Shown piece after piece: positions 44,329 to 53,842 of a stretch of 64,000 bases of DNA. Positions within the stretch are counted from its first letter, which is position 1. Every line of letters begins with the position of its first letter. The notes beneath the pieces are model-generated. The model was not told where the DNA came from. It did not search any database and saw nothing but the letters and a program-made list of their open reading frames with translations. Both the position numbers and the translations under genes were made by a program. Source of the DNA: JBCCCJ01 sp039029315 (GTDB lineage Bacteria > Bacteroidota > Bacteroidia > J057); the NCBI GenBank assembly GCA_039029315.1, contig JBCCGK010000044.1:22971-86970 (forward strand), written 5' to 3'.

Positions 44329-45060
44329 TTATGGTTTTCCGGCCAAGGCAGCACCAATTATTCCAGCTTGATTCAATAAAGTAGCAGGAACGACTTCTGC
44401 AGGCACAGTTAACAGTTTCTCAAATTTTTCAAACTTCTTACTCGCTCCTCCTCCTAAGATAAACAGGTCAGGATAGAACAGTCGATATACATGATTGAGG
44501 TATTCATCAAATCTTACAGCCCATTCCTTCCAGGATAAGTCATCTCGTTTTTTGGCGGAGTCAGCAGCATAATGCTCAGCAATTCCCCCCTTGAATTTGA
44601 GATGCCCTAATTCAGAATTGGGAATCAATATCCCATCCTTCACGAATGCACTTCCGATTCCTGTTCCGATGGTCAGCAAAATCGTCAGACCTGATCTGCC
44701 TTTTCCACCACCGAATGTAACTTCTGCCAAACCTGCAGCATCTGCATCATTGACAACCTTGACCGGACAATTGGTTTTTTCCGAAAACAGTTTTTCTGCA
44801 TTCGTATCAATCCAGGAATTGTCAATATTCGCAGCTGTTTTGGCTACACCATGTTGTAAGGCCGCAGGAAATCCTACGCCAATCGGCCCGCTCCATTCAA
44901 AGTGCTGAACCAACTCAAGAACTGTCTTGGCAACAGCTTTGGGTTTGGCGGGTTGAGGGGTAGGAATTCGATGGCGCTCTGCCAACATCTTCCCCGAAGA
45001 TACGTCTACAGGTGCTCCTTTGATTCCGGAACCGCCTATATCAATCCCTAATACATTCAC
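44329..45060 (-). CDS. ROK-family polyphosphate glucokinase-like protein
   Basis: A 243-residue sugar kinase of the ROK family. The ATP/phosphate loop reads GIDIGGSGIKGAPVD, and the RHRIPTPQPA, VGFPAALQHG, TAANIDNSW and NDADAAG blocks match polyphosphate-glucose phosphotransferases. It is therefore likely to phosphorylate glucose with polyphosphate, ATP or both. The CxCGxxGCxE zinc motif of repressor-type ROK proteins is missing, as expected for this branch. It lies 116 bases after the FG-GAP gene on the same strand. Confidence 0.84.
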   Translation of the reverse strand: MNVLGIDIGGSGIKGAPVDVSSGKMLAERHRIPTPQPAKPKAVAKTVLELVQHFEWSGPIGVGFPAALQHGVAKTAANIDNSWIDTNAEKLFSEKTNCPVKVVNDADAAGLAEVTFGGGKGRSGLTILLTIGTGIGSAFVKDGILIPNSELGHLKFKGGIAEHYAADSAKKRDDLSWKEWAVRFDEYLNHVYRLFYPDLFILGGGASKKFEKFEKLLTVPAEVVPATLLNQAGIIGAALAGKP

Positions 45061-45176
45061 TGAATTGACTATTTGAGTTCAAAAAAAAAATCTGACTGAT
45101 AAAATATCCCTGATCTCAGGCTGAAAATTAGAGAGAAATTGAAGGGATTCAAAACCGAATTACCTTTCTCTTTTCG

Positions 45177-47390
45177 TTAGGGTGTCCGAAGAATTTTTTC
45201 TCGAAAACTTCTTCCCTCTTTTTCCAACCTTAATTGAAGCAAGTACATTCCTGGCAGGAGATCGCTTACCTCTATTTGTTGAGAGCTTGTTTGTATCTTC
45301 ACTTCCCGGATCATTTTTCCTTCCAGGGTAAACAATGCCCCTTGCAATGGCAAATATTGAGCCTTTGTTTCTATTGTGAATTGGTCAGAGACTGGATTGG
45401 GAAACAGCTTAAATACCTGAGAAGCAGTCAGGTCTTCATCATCCACTCCCACCATTACAGCTTTGATTCCATTGAAAAGATTCAATCCACCACTTTTGTT
45501 TCCGACGATGAGTTCGACAAAGCCATCATCGTCCAGGTCTGCTACAGTCGGAGCGGACCGTATACCGACATTGAATTGTGGCATCACAGTATCTCCAGCC
45601 CCGAAAGTTCCCCCCAAATCAGAACGAATATCTTGAAAATACTTCATGGTTCCTATATCTGAACCGACAATCAAATGAAGTTTTTGATCCGTTTCGAATG
45701 CAGAAGGAACACTATATCCTGGCTGGAATCCATCTACTGACATCTGAATCCCGCCCAGCGTTTCTGTTTCGAGCGTGAATGCGGGAGCACTCTTGGTTCC
45801 GGTATTTTTGTAATAATTGACGTTGCCGTTCCGCTCTCCGATCAGCAGATCAATCAAGCTATCTCCATCCACATCTATCAATTGAGGGACTGCATTTCCA
45901 CCAACATCGATGCCTCCATAATTGCCACTTTCAAATCCAAGTTGGGGCAAAATATTGGTTGGGCTTATGGAAAAATTGCGATAAAAATCCAAGGTTCCAT
46001 CAGCCCTTCCTACCAGCATGTCATAGTCTCCATCCCCGTCCAGGTCACCCAAGGCTGGATACACATCAGGGGTAACAGACATATTCCCCAAGTCTCCCAG
46101 GTCTCCGGTGATCAACTCAAATACTGGATCTGTATTTGTTCCCGCATTTCTAAATAGAGCAATCTGAGGAAGATAAGGACCAAAATCATAATAGCCGAAA
46201 TTCCCGATGAGCAAATCAGTATTTCCATCCTGATCATAATCGAATAGAACAGGAATTGAACCTGAACCCACATCAATCATTTCTTCAACAAACAAATTGT
46301 CTCTCAAATAAGAGAAGGTTGGGACACTATCTGTTCCTGTATTCGGATAATACCAGCCAACTCCTACATTTTCAGTATTCAGTTCTCCATTGGGGCTGAC
46401 GATCAGATCTCTTGTTCCATCATTGTTCAGGTCGAGATGAAATGCTGCAGGAAAAACATCCAAATCTACTGGATTCGAAGCGGGAAAGGACATATTCACC
46501 TGGGTAATATCTGCATGCTCTGCAGTTCCACCATTCATCAGGATCAACATATCTGAGCTGCCAATATCTCCTAACACAAGCTCCTTGTCTCCATCCCCAT
46601 CCATATCCAATGCCAATAGAGATGAGCCTGCATGGACCCCTCCTCCCCCGCTGGCAGTTCCATTTTTGCAAAAGACACCTGTGCTGATGACAAAATCGAC
46701 ATCGTCCTCCATAACATGTCCCCAACAAGCCTCCTCCAAAATGAAAATCAGGCTATCACTATGTCCATAGGTCTCTTGTGAGAGATTTTTATGATATTCA
46801 ATCAATGTCCCCAAGGTATTGAAAGCAAGAATGTCCAAATCTCCATCATTATCCAGATCAACGATGGTCGGGATATCCAATTCGAGCACCTCCAGGACTT
46901 GTTGATTACTTCCTGGAATGACGGTCTCTATCGGATTCAATCCCGGAAATCGTTCAAATGCCAAGCCTGAGACTGTATCCGATACGTTCCTATATACCAT
47001 GATCCCATTTTGGCCTGACATGAATAAATCGAACTGCCCGTCCTGATCGTAATCAGCAGTGAGCAACCAGTTCCTTGCTTTAGGAAACACTTCAATGAGT
47101 TCTGGTTGGTATGTGTAATCGGGAGTCCCTGGATTTCCATGTTGGACCATAGGAATGATGCGATTCCCAATTCGATCAAAAATCAAGACATCATTTGTTC
47201 CATCCAGGTTGAGGTCGAGCTGGCCAAATTGTCCTGAATTGATTCCACCTGTCCAGGGATACCCCAATTGATTTTGGAAGTTGAAGACAGTGATATCGTT
47301 TCCCGGAACAAATGCGACTTGTGCATGAAGCATTTGGATAGAAAAAAGAACCAACAAGAGATAGGTCCAGTAGGGATTGGAATATGCCAT
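45177..47390 (-). CDS. Secreted FG-GAP/VCBS repeat protein with T9SS sorting domain (copy 2)
   Basis: A 737-residue exported protein with a signal peptide (LLLVLFSIQMLHAQ), many FG-GAP/VCBS repeats with DxDxDGxxD loops (DLDNDGDLDI, DMDGDGDKEL, DLDGDGDYDM) and a C-terminal type A sorting domain starting near FKLFPNPVSDQF. It is a full-length paralogue of the gene at 4139-6328, with the same order of repeats and conserved HAGSS and NGGT blocks. It begins 3 bases after a small upstream gene, which suggests translational coupling. Confidence 0.86.
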   Translation of the reverse strand: MAYSNPYWTYLLLVLFSIQMLHAQVAFVPGNDITVFNFQNQLGYPWTGGINSGQFGQLDLNLDGTNDVLIFDRIGNRIIPMVQHGNPGTPDYTYQPELIEVFPKARNWLLTADYDQDGQFDLFMSGQNGIMVYRNVSDTVSGLAFERFPGLNPIETVIPGSNQQVLEVLELDIPTIVDLDNDGDLDILAFNTLGTLIEYHKNLSQETYGHSDSLIFILEEACWGHVMEDDVDFVISTGVFCKNGTASGGGGVHAGSSLLALDMDGDGDKELVLGDIGSSDMLILMNGGTAEHADITQVNMSFPASNPVDLDVFPAAFHLDLNNDGTRDLIVSPNGELNTENVGVGWYYPNTGTDSVPTFSYLRDNLFVEEMIDVGSGSIPVLFDYDQDGNTDLLIGNFGYYDFGPYLPQIALFRNAGTNTDPVFELITGDLGDLGNMSVTPDVYPALGDLDGDGDYDMLVGRADGTLDFYRNFSISPTNILPQLGFESGNYGGIDVGGNAVPQLIDVDGDSLIDLLIGERNGNVNYYKNTGTKSAPAFTLETETLGGIQMSVDGFQPGYSVPSAFETDQKLHLIVGSDIGTMKYFQDIRSDLGGTFGAGDTVMPQFNVGIRSAPTVADLDDDGFVELIVGNKSGGLNLFNGIKAVMVGVDDEDLTASQVFKLFPNPVSDQFTIETKAQYLPLQGALFTLEGKMIREVKIQTSSQQIEVSDLLPGMYLLQLRLEKEGRSFREKILRTP

Positions 47391-47393
47391 GGA

Positions 47394-47615
47394 TCACATA
47401 AAATCACCTCGCACCCCGGCGTCTCGACAGAGGTTACGTAGTTGACGACGGAACTGATACGGAATAAGATGTTCGAAGCGCTTTCGACGATTCTTCAAAG
47501 ATCGCTCGATATTGATACGTGCTTTTTCTTCTTGAGCCAGAGATAAGTTGCGCTCCAGTTCGGGGATCTGGCGTAACAATCTTTCAATATTATCAAAATA
47601 TCGATCGGGCTCCAT
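47394..47615 (-). CDS. Small basic helical protein, unknown
   Basis: A 73-residue protein predicted to be mostly helical and rich in Arg and Leu (IERLLRQIPELERNLSLAQEE, RFEHLIPYQFRRQLRNL). The ATG at 47615 is preferred over a TTG at 47642, because TATCTTTC, a near match to the -7 box, ends 8 bases upstream of it. Its stop lies 3 bases before the FG-GAP start. No family recognised. It may be cytosolic and simply share the transcript. Confidence 0.6.
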   Translation of the reverse strand: MEPDRYFDNIERLLRQIPELERNLSLAQEEKARINIERSLKNRRKRFEHLIPYQFRRQLRNLCRDAGVRGDFM

Positions 47616-47623
47616 GGGTGAAA

Positions 47624-47659
47624 GATACGGCTTTTTTGTCAAGCCAAAAAAGCCGTATC
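47624..47659. other. Perfect 14-bp hairpin between beta-galactosidase and small gene
   Basis: GATACGGCTTTTTT / AAAAAAGCCGTATC with an 8-base loop. It follows the beta-galactosidase stop by 27 bases and its far arm contains part of the TATCTTTC promoter-like element of the small gene. The T-run lies within the stem, so it is not a textbook terminator, but it could still end transcription from either side. Confidence 0.6.
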
Positions 47660-47686
47660 AACATTTCCTTATCATCTATATATGAA

Positions 47687-50600
47687 TCAATATCGAGGCA
47701 GTCGATATTGGCGTTTAGAAGAAATCTCTTTCGATTTTCCAACAGGAACCAATCTGAACTGATATTGGTATGCGCCTGGTTTCATCAGAAATTCTTCATG
47801 AGGCCATCCATTTACTGACCAGGAATCATCTCCTCCTACTCCCAATTGCTTAAGGTCGAGATTCAGGGTCACGACCTCTCGTTCTGTCAACTCATGGGTA
47901 TGGTCGGCTTTTTGAAGGTCCGCCTGTGAATAGGGCCATGCCGATACACTCAAGTGCGGCATCCCGACGACCATCAGCCCTTGTCCTTTTTGATTGGTTA
48001 AGCTCACCCAACGAACATCGGTCTTATTGTTACTTTCCTGTGGTCGGATATAGTGGAAAAACCCTTCGCTCACAGTGGTCTGATACTGTCCTACTGGTGC
48101 AAGATCTTTTCTATCTGTATGATTCTCATGTGGTCCACGCCCAAACCACTGATATTGGTTGAATTCAGCTGGTAATCCGAGAGACATGCCGAATCGTGGC
48201 AAGAACCATTCTCCTTTCATGGCTTGCATATTGGAGGAAACTACAATTTCCCCATTTCCATAGATAGTATAGCTACATGACAAATCGGCTTGCACATCAG
48301 GGAGTCTCATTTCTGCCACAACCTTAACCGCTCCGTTTCCCAACTTGTTCACAGATACTCGATCCACGATTCGGTTCTCAGCAGCTTTCTCCCAGATTCT
48401 TGTTTTTCGCAGGAGTCTGGTCCCAATGTCATTATCTGTTGGAGCACGCCAAAAGTTAGGAATCAAGGGTTCACTGATCAGAGATTTTCCTTTCATCTGA
48501 TAAGCGGTAATGACTCCTTTCTTGGGATCGATAGAAACTTCAAATCCTTTTCCTGTGACAGCAATCGAACTTGAAGTTTGAGTGACCTCCACTGCTCCCA
48601 ATGTTGATTCCGACAATTCTGAGATCCCCTCTACAGAATATGGCAATTCAAATTGCTCCCAGGCAATCTCATGGCCGGCCTTGGCCCATATGTGATCCTC
48701 AGTGGTATGAAATCGCAGCATCAGATGATATTCAGCTCCCGCCTTCAATGCTGGTTTGGAAAAAGGGATAGTAAGTCTCGCATATGTTCCCGGCGCAACA
48801 GATAAAGAAGACAACTTCCCTTCCTCGATCACAATTCCGTTTTCAGTCAGCTCCCAACTTCCTGCATAGGCAGATAAATCAGTGAAGTGGTGCCAATTCC
48901 GAATAAAAAACTGCCCTTTCAAAATATTTCCAGAAGAGAGTTCTATTCTTTGTGATATTTTTTTGCATTGCCATGTGGCAGGTTTGTCTTTCCTGTCAGG
49001 CGTTATGACTCCATTCAAACAAAAATTATTGTCATTAATGGTATCACCAAAATCTCCTCCATAGGCATAGTATGCTTCCCCATTGTCAGCTGTTTTTTCC
49101 AATCCCTGATCCACCCAATCCCAGATAAATCCCCCGATCAATCGTTTGTTCTTTCGAATCAAATTCCAATATTTGTCCAGATTTCCCACAGAATTCCCCA
49201 TCGCATGGGCATATTCGCACCAAATCACCGGGCGCTTGTCAGAAGGATCTGTGGCCAGTTTGACCATTTGGGGCATGGACACATACATTCGACTCATCAT
49301 ATCTACATAAAATGGATCGGGTACTGTTGGATCTCTTGGATCTCCCTGGGCTCCTTCATAATGAATGGGACGCGTCGGATCATAAGACTTCATCCAGGAT
49401 GCCATCGCAGCATGGTTGGGGCCTTCTCCTGATTCATTCCCCAGGGACCAAAAAATGATACTTGGATGATTTTTATCTCGTTCTACCATCCTCAATCCTC
49501 GAGCGACAAATGCGCCATACCAGGAAGGGTCATTGGTTAATTTCCCGCCCTGCCCATGTGTTTCAATATTGGCTTCATCAATCACATACAGGCCATATTC
49601 ATCACAGATCTCATACCATCGAGGATTGTTTGGGTAATGAGAGGTTCTGACTGCATTGAAATTAAATTGCTTCATCAATGCGGCATCACGAAGCATTGAT
49701 TCCTCTGTAACGACTTTGCCTGTAAGAGGATCGTGATCATGTCTATTGGCTCCATATAACAACACTTCTTTCCCATTGATGTGCAAAGCCCCATCGATGA
49801 ATTCCACTTCCCGAAACCCTACTCGACAACTTTTGGCTTCATGCAACTTTCCATCCTGATCTACAAGACTCAGAACGAGTGTATACAGATTAGGGAATTC
49901 CGCTGACCATTTCGCAGGATTTGTGATCTTTGCTGCCATCTTGGCAAAGGGCACATTGGCACGTTGTGGATATCTTTCCTTCAGGATTCTTCCAAGGTTT
50001 ACAGACATCTCATTCTCTAGAACAGCCTGCCCGTTTGCATCAAACAATTGACCTTTGATTTGCCAATTGTCTACTTTTTCGTCTCCATAAACTTCCACTT
50101 CCGGTTTGATCACCAGATCAGCATCCATATATCGGTCATCCAGGTCCGTCCTGACATAAAAATCCGAAATCCTCACCTTGGGTTCTGCGTGCAGATACAC
50201 CTCTCGATGAATGCCACTCAATCGCCAATGATCCTGATCTTCCAGATATACACCATCACTCCAACGGTATGCTCTTACTGCCAGGGTATTTTGTCCCTGC
50301 TTCAGATAGGGCGTAATGTCAAATTCTGCCGGCAATCGACTGTCCTGGCTATATCCAACCTCCTGTCCATTGATCCAGAGATAAAAGGCTGAACTTACCC
50401 CCCCAAAGAAAATGGTGATTTTCATGTCCTCCCAGGAGTCAGGAATGCTGAAATCATGCCGATAGCAGCCAGTTGGATTGTCAAAATCTGGCACGTTGGG
50501 CGGATCAACCGGGTTGAATGGATAGGTAATATTGGTATAAATAGCTGTTCCATACCCATGTAACTCCCAATGTCCGGGAACAGGAATAGTTGCCCAATCC

Positions 50601-50890
50601 TTCGCAGAAAAATCTTCCTTAAAAAATCCTTGTGGGGTCTTCTCTGGAACTGCGGCCCAGGCAAATTTCCAATTGCCATTCAAGGACATAATCCTTGAGG
50701 TCTGGCTCCTGTCCATAGATTGGGCTGCGGCAGCATCCGGGTAGGAATACATGGTCGCATGAGCTGGAAGTTTGTTTCGCTCAAATACCATAGGATTCTC
50801 CCAGTCGTTGGGTTGGGCTATGATTGAGGAGAGAAAGCCGACCAGTAGGCCTAGCATAAGGATAGTTGCGAGTTTATTCATCTTATTCAT
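47687..50890 (-). CDS. Exported GH2 beta-galactosidase
   Basis: A 1067-residue glycoside hydrolase of family 2 with a signal peptide (ILMLGLLVGFLSSIIAQ), sugar-binding domain, immunoglobulin-like domain, TIM barrel, and C-terminal beta-galactosidase small-chain domain. The acid/base is E486 in SLGNESGEGPNH and the nucleophile E559 in IWCEYAHAMGNS, both matching LacZ. It is periplasmic or surface located. It lies 35 bases after a sulfatase gene on the same strand; together they suit sulfated galactan breakdown. Confidence 0.93.
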   Translation of the reverse strand: MNKMNKLATILMLGLLVGFLSSIIAQPNDWENPMVFERNKLPAHATMYSYPDAAAAQSMDRSQTSRIMSLNGNWKFAWAAVPEKTPQGFFKEDFSAKDWATIPVPGHWELHGYGTAIYTNITYPFNPVDPPNVPDFDNPTGCYRHDFSIPDSWEDMKITIFFGGVSSAFYLWINGQEVGYSQDSRLPAEFDITPYLKQGQNTLAVRAYRWSDGVYLEDQDHWRLSGIHREVYLHAEPKVRISDFYVRTDLDDRYMDADLVIKPEVEVYGDEKVDNWQIKGQLFDANGQAVLENEMSVNLGRILKERYPQRANVPFAKMAAKITNPAKWSAEFPNLYTLVLSLVDQDGKLHEAKSCRVGFREVEFIDGALHINGKEVLLYGANRHDHDPLTGKVVTEESMLRDAALMKQFNFNAVRTSHYPNNPRWYEICDEYGLYVIDEANIETHGQGGKLTNDPSWYGAFVARGLRMVERDKNHPSIIFWSLGNESGEGPNHAAMASWMKSYDPTRPIHYEGAQGDPRDPTVPDPFYVDMMSRMYVSMPQMVKLATDPSDKRPVIWCEYAHAMGNSVGNLDKYWNLIRKNKRLIGGFIWDWVDQGLEKTADNGEAYYAYGGDFGDTINDNNFCLNGVITPDRKDKPATWQCKKISQRIELSSGNILKGQFFIRNWHHFTDLSAYAGSWELTENGIVIEEGKLSSLSVAPGTYARLTIPFSKPALKAGAEYHLMLRFHTTEDHIWAKAGHEIAWEQFELPYSVEGISELSESTLGAVEVTQTSSSIAVTGKGFEVSIDPKKGVITAYQMKGKSLISEPLIPNFWRAPTDNDIGTRLLRKTRIWEKAAENRIVDRVSVNKLGNGAVKVVAEMRLPDVQADLSCSYTIYGNGEIVVSSNMQAMKGEWFLPRFGMSLGLPAEFNQYQWFGRGPHENHTDRKDLAPVGQYQTTVSEGFFHYIRPQESNNKTDVRWVSLTNQKGQGLMVVGMPHLSVSAWPYSQADLQKADHTHELTEREVVTLNLDLKQLGVGGDDSWSVNGWPHEEFLMKPGAYQYQFRLVPVGKSKEISSKRQYRLPRY

Positions 50891-50925
50891 TGATCAAGTA
50901 TATTCTGTGAATGTGAGGAGTGAGA

Positions 50926-52380
50926 TCAGAGGTCAATTTTTCCTACTTCCCGAACACCCTGGCCTGTACGACCTGTAAGTTTGTCTCCAAGATCATTTCG
51001 GGCCTTTTCAGCCAAAACCATCAGGCGTTCGAGGATGTCAGGATGTTGCTCAATGACATTATTGGATTCTTTGATGTCAGCGGATAAATCATATAGTTCT
51101 TGTCCCATTTTGTTTTGGTCATATGGAACTGGCAATCCACCTTTTCCTCCCTCACGTCCGTTCAAACTTCTGTACTCATGAGGAAAATAGAGTTTCCAGT
51201 TTTCACTCATTACAGCATGAAGTTCATTGGTTTTGTAGTAAAAATAGTAGGCTTCCTGAGGACTTTTCGCATCAGGCATTCCTGTCATGAGGGGGAGGAT
51301 ATCCATCCCATCAATACGCACCTCTGGAAGAGCGGCTTGGGTGATAGATGCAATGGTTGGTAAAATGTCAATGGTCATGGCAGGCTCTTTCTGGATGAGT
51401 CCCGCAGGGATTTTCCCTGGCCAATTCATCACACAAGGAACTCTTACGCCCCCTTCTAATGCTGTCCCTTTACCTTCTCTCAGAGGAAGAGCTGATCCAG
51501 AATGCTCACCATAGTTCAACCAGGGGCCATTGTCTGAGGTGAATATAATCAGGGTATTTTCCCTCAATCCATGTTTTTCCAACGTTTTAATGATTTGGCC
51601 TGTAGACCAATCGATCTCAGAAATAACGTCTCCGTACAAGCCTCTTTCACTTTTTCCTGCGAATTTGTCTGACACATAGAGCGGAACATGCGGCATAGGA
51701 TGTGGCATGTACAGGAAGAATGGCTGCTCTTTGTTCTTGTCAATAAATTGAATGGCGCGCTCTGTAAACCAGCTTGTTGCCAAGCTTTGATCTTCCAGAA
51801 ACCTGAGAACAGAATCATTTTCCATGAGAGGCAAGGGATCAAAATTGAACATCTCATTCTGTGGATGCAAAGGCCACATATCATTGGAAAACGGAATTCC
51901 AAAATACTCATCAAACCCATGCCTGGTTGGATTGAATTTGGGATGATCGCCCAAATGCCATTTTCCATAGATGGCTGTTGCATACCCGAGAGGCTTGAGC
52001 ATTTCTGCAATGGTGGTCTCTGCCGGATTCAATCCAATCTTTGCGTTAGGAAACAAGGCGCCATGGATACCAATCCGATTGGGATAGCACCCGGACAACA
52101 AAGCTGCTCGCGAAGCAGAGCATACTCCCTGAGCAGAATAGAACTGGGTAAACCTCACTCCCTCAGAAGCAAGTTTGTCAATATTAGGGGTTTGAATATC
52201 TGGAGAACCAAAGCAGCCTAGATCCTGATAGCCTTGATCATCTGTGAAGATCAGGACAATATTGGGGGGAGCTGATTCAGAAGGAGTGGATACCTGAGAA
52301 TGTTGACAAGCTGGCGTCATAGACATCCCGCTTATCATCATCAGGTAGAGAAGAAGACTTCTGAAGGTATGGACAAACAT
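50926..52380 (-). CDS. Sulfatase (S1 family), lipoprotein
   Basis: A 484-residue formylglycine-dependent sulfatase. The key motif is C87-S-A-S-R, the CxAxR form of the usual CxPxR, followed by AALLSG; other marks are TDDQG, KWHLGDH and TSDNGPW. A signal with the cysteine at residue 25 (TPAC) suggests a lipoprotein. The cysteine needs conversion to formylglycine by an anSME or FGE enzyme encoded elsewhere. It is first in a two-gene unit with the beta-galactosidase and would strip sulfate from a galactose-containing glycan. Confidence 0.92.
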   Translation of the reverse strand: MFVHTFRSLLLYLMMISGMSMTPACQHSQVSTPSESAPPNIVLIFTDDQGYQDLGCFGSPDIQTPNIDKLASEGVRFTQFYSAQGVCSASRAALLSGCYPNRIGIHGALFPNAKIGLNPAETTIAEMLKPLGYATAIYGKWHLGDHPKFNPTRHGFDEYFGIPFSNDMWPLHPQNEMFNFDPLPLMENDSVLRFLEDQSLATSWFTERAIQFIDKNKEQPFFLYMPHPMPHVPLYVSDKFAGKSERGLYGDVISEIDWSTGQIIKTLEKHGLRENTLIIFTSDNGPWLNYGEHSGSALPLREGKGTALEGGVRVPCVMNWPGKIPAGLIQKEPAMTIDILPTIASITQAALPEVRIDGMDILPLMTGMPDAKSPQEAYYFYYKTNELHAVMSENWKLYFPHEYRSLNGREGGKGGLPVPYDQNKMGQELYDLSADIKESNNVIEQHPDILERLMVLAEKARNDLGDKLTGRTGQGVREVGKIDL

Positions 52381-52443
52381 GAAGAATAGTAGTAGTTCTT
52401 TTTCGACAGGTGAATCTCGAATCTTTCCTGCGAAATGTCAAGT

Positions 52444-53748
52444 TCAGCTATCAATCCCCATCAAAAATGATTGTAAGGCTTCATATCGATTGGGAATGAG
52501 GTGGGCAACTTTCTTTTTCTCAGCGAGAACGGCCAATCGCGGAGGAATGCTAACAGACAAGCCGCTTTCTTCCTCGACTATCTGCGGGAATTTGGATGGA
52601 TGGGCCGTTTCGAGCATCACTACTTGATGGCTTGGATGCAATTTCAGAAAAGCTTTGGCGGCCAGGTAGGCAACAGCCCCATGTGGGTCTATCTGATAGT
52701 CAAATAAATGAAACACCTCTCTTATGCCAGCACGCGTTTCCTGATCTGAAAAGGAATACCCACTGATATGATTTTGCATCTCTTGCCAGTTTTTGCCAAA
52801 CAATTCCAACATTCGAACAAAATTACTGGGATTTCCAACATCCATCGCATTGGAGAGCGTTTGTATAGACTTTCTAGCATGAAATATTCCGTTTTGAAGA
52901 TAGGCTGGGACCACATCGTTCGAATTCGTAGCAGCGATAAAATGATCGATAGGAAGCCCCATTTTCTGTGCGAGCAATCCTGCTGTGAGGTTTCCAAAAT
53001 TGCCACTCGGCACACATATTGACAGGGGAGCATGATGCTCCTTCATCTGTTGCCATGCCCGAAAATAATAAAAGGATTGAGGGATCAGACGCGCGATATT
53101 GATCGAATTGGCAGAGGTTAATCTGAGTTTTTCATTGATCTGCTCATCCACAAACGCCTGCTTGACCATCGCTTGACAATCATCAAAAGTCCCCTCAACT
53201 TCCAATGCTGTGATGTTGTGCCCCAATGTGGTGAGTTGTTTTTCCTGCAACCCACTGACCTTTCCGCTTGGATACAAAATAATTACTTCTATTCCGGGCG
53301 TTTGGAAAAAACCGGAGGCAACGGCCCCACCGGTATCTCCTGAAGTCGCGACCAGGATGTATAATTTTTCTCCATCTTGCTGGACAAAATGCCCCATCAA
53401 TTGGGCCATAAATCGTGCACCAAAATCCTTAAATGCCAAAGTCGGCCCATGAAACAATTCTTGTACAAATAAATGATCTTTCAACTTCACCAATGGCGCA
53501 TCGAAGGTAACAGCTTTACGAACAAGAGATCGAAGAGCAGTATCAGGAATCTCATCGCCTATCAAGACTTTGCTCACCTCAAAGGCCAATTCATCAAAAG
53601 GCAGGGATCTGATTCGATCAAAAAATGTCTGATCCAATCTAGGAATGTCAATGGGCATATAGAGCCCTTTATCTGGTGCCAAGCCCCTCATCACAGCTTC
53701 CCTCAAGTTCACTCGATGTCTTGGCGTATTGGTACTATATAAAATCAT
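52444..53748 (-). CDS. thrC: Threonine synthase
   Basis: A 434-residue PLP enzyme that makes threonine from O-phosphohomoserine. The PLP lysine lies in LAFKDFGARF, the glycine loop in ATSGDTGGA, and the N-terminal MILYSTNTPRHRVNLREAV block is that of the bacterial class with an N-terminal lid. The ATG at 53748 is the correct start; an open frame from 53868 adds 40 unrelated residues that read back into the neighbour lipoprotein. It works with thrB at 54686, from which it is separated by an opposing gene. Confidence 0.95.
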   Translation of the reverse strand: MILYSTNTPRHRVNLREAVMRGLAPDKGLYMPIDIPRLDQTFFDRIRSLPFDELAFEVSKVLIGDEIPDTALRSLVRKAVTFDAPLVKLKDHLFVQELFHGPTLAFKDFGARFMAQLMGHFVQQDGEKLYILVATSGDTGGAVASGFFQTPGIEVIILYPSGKVSGLQEKQLTTLGHNITALEVEGTFDDCQAMVKQAFVDEQINEKLRLTSANSINIARLIPQSFYYFRAWQQMKEHHAPLSICVPSGNFGNLTAGLLAQKMGLPIDHFIAATNSNDVVPAYLQNGIFHARKSIQTLSNAMDVGNPSNFVRMLELFGKNWQEMQNHISGYSFSDQETRAGIREVFHLFDYQIDPHGAVAYLAAKAFLKLHPSHQVVMLETAHPSKFPQIVEEESGLSVSIPPRLAVLAEKKKVAHLIPNRYEALQSFLMGIDS

Positions 53749-53842
53749 CGATTGGGAAAAAAATGCTTCAATAGAACATGAAAAATTGGAGAAACACCCG
53801 AAATTGGGCATTTTACTGGTGGGGGCTAAATCTGTTCGAAAT

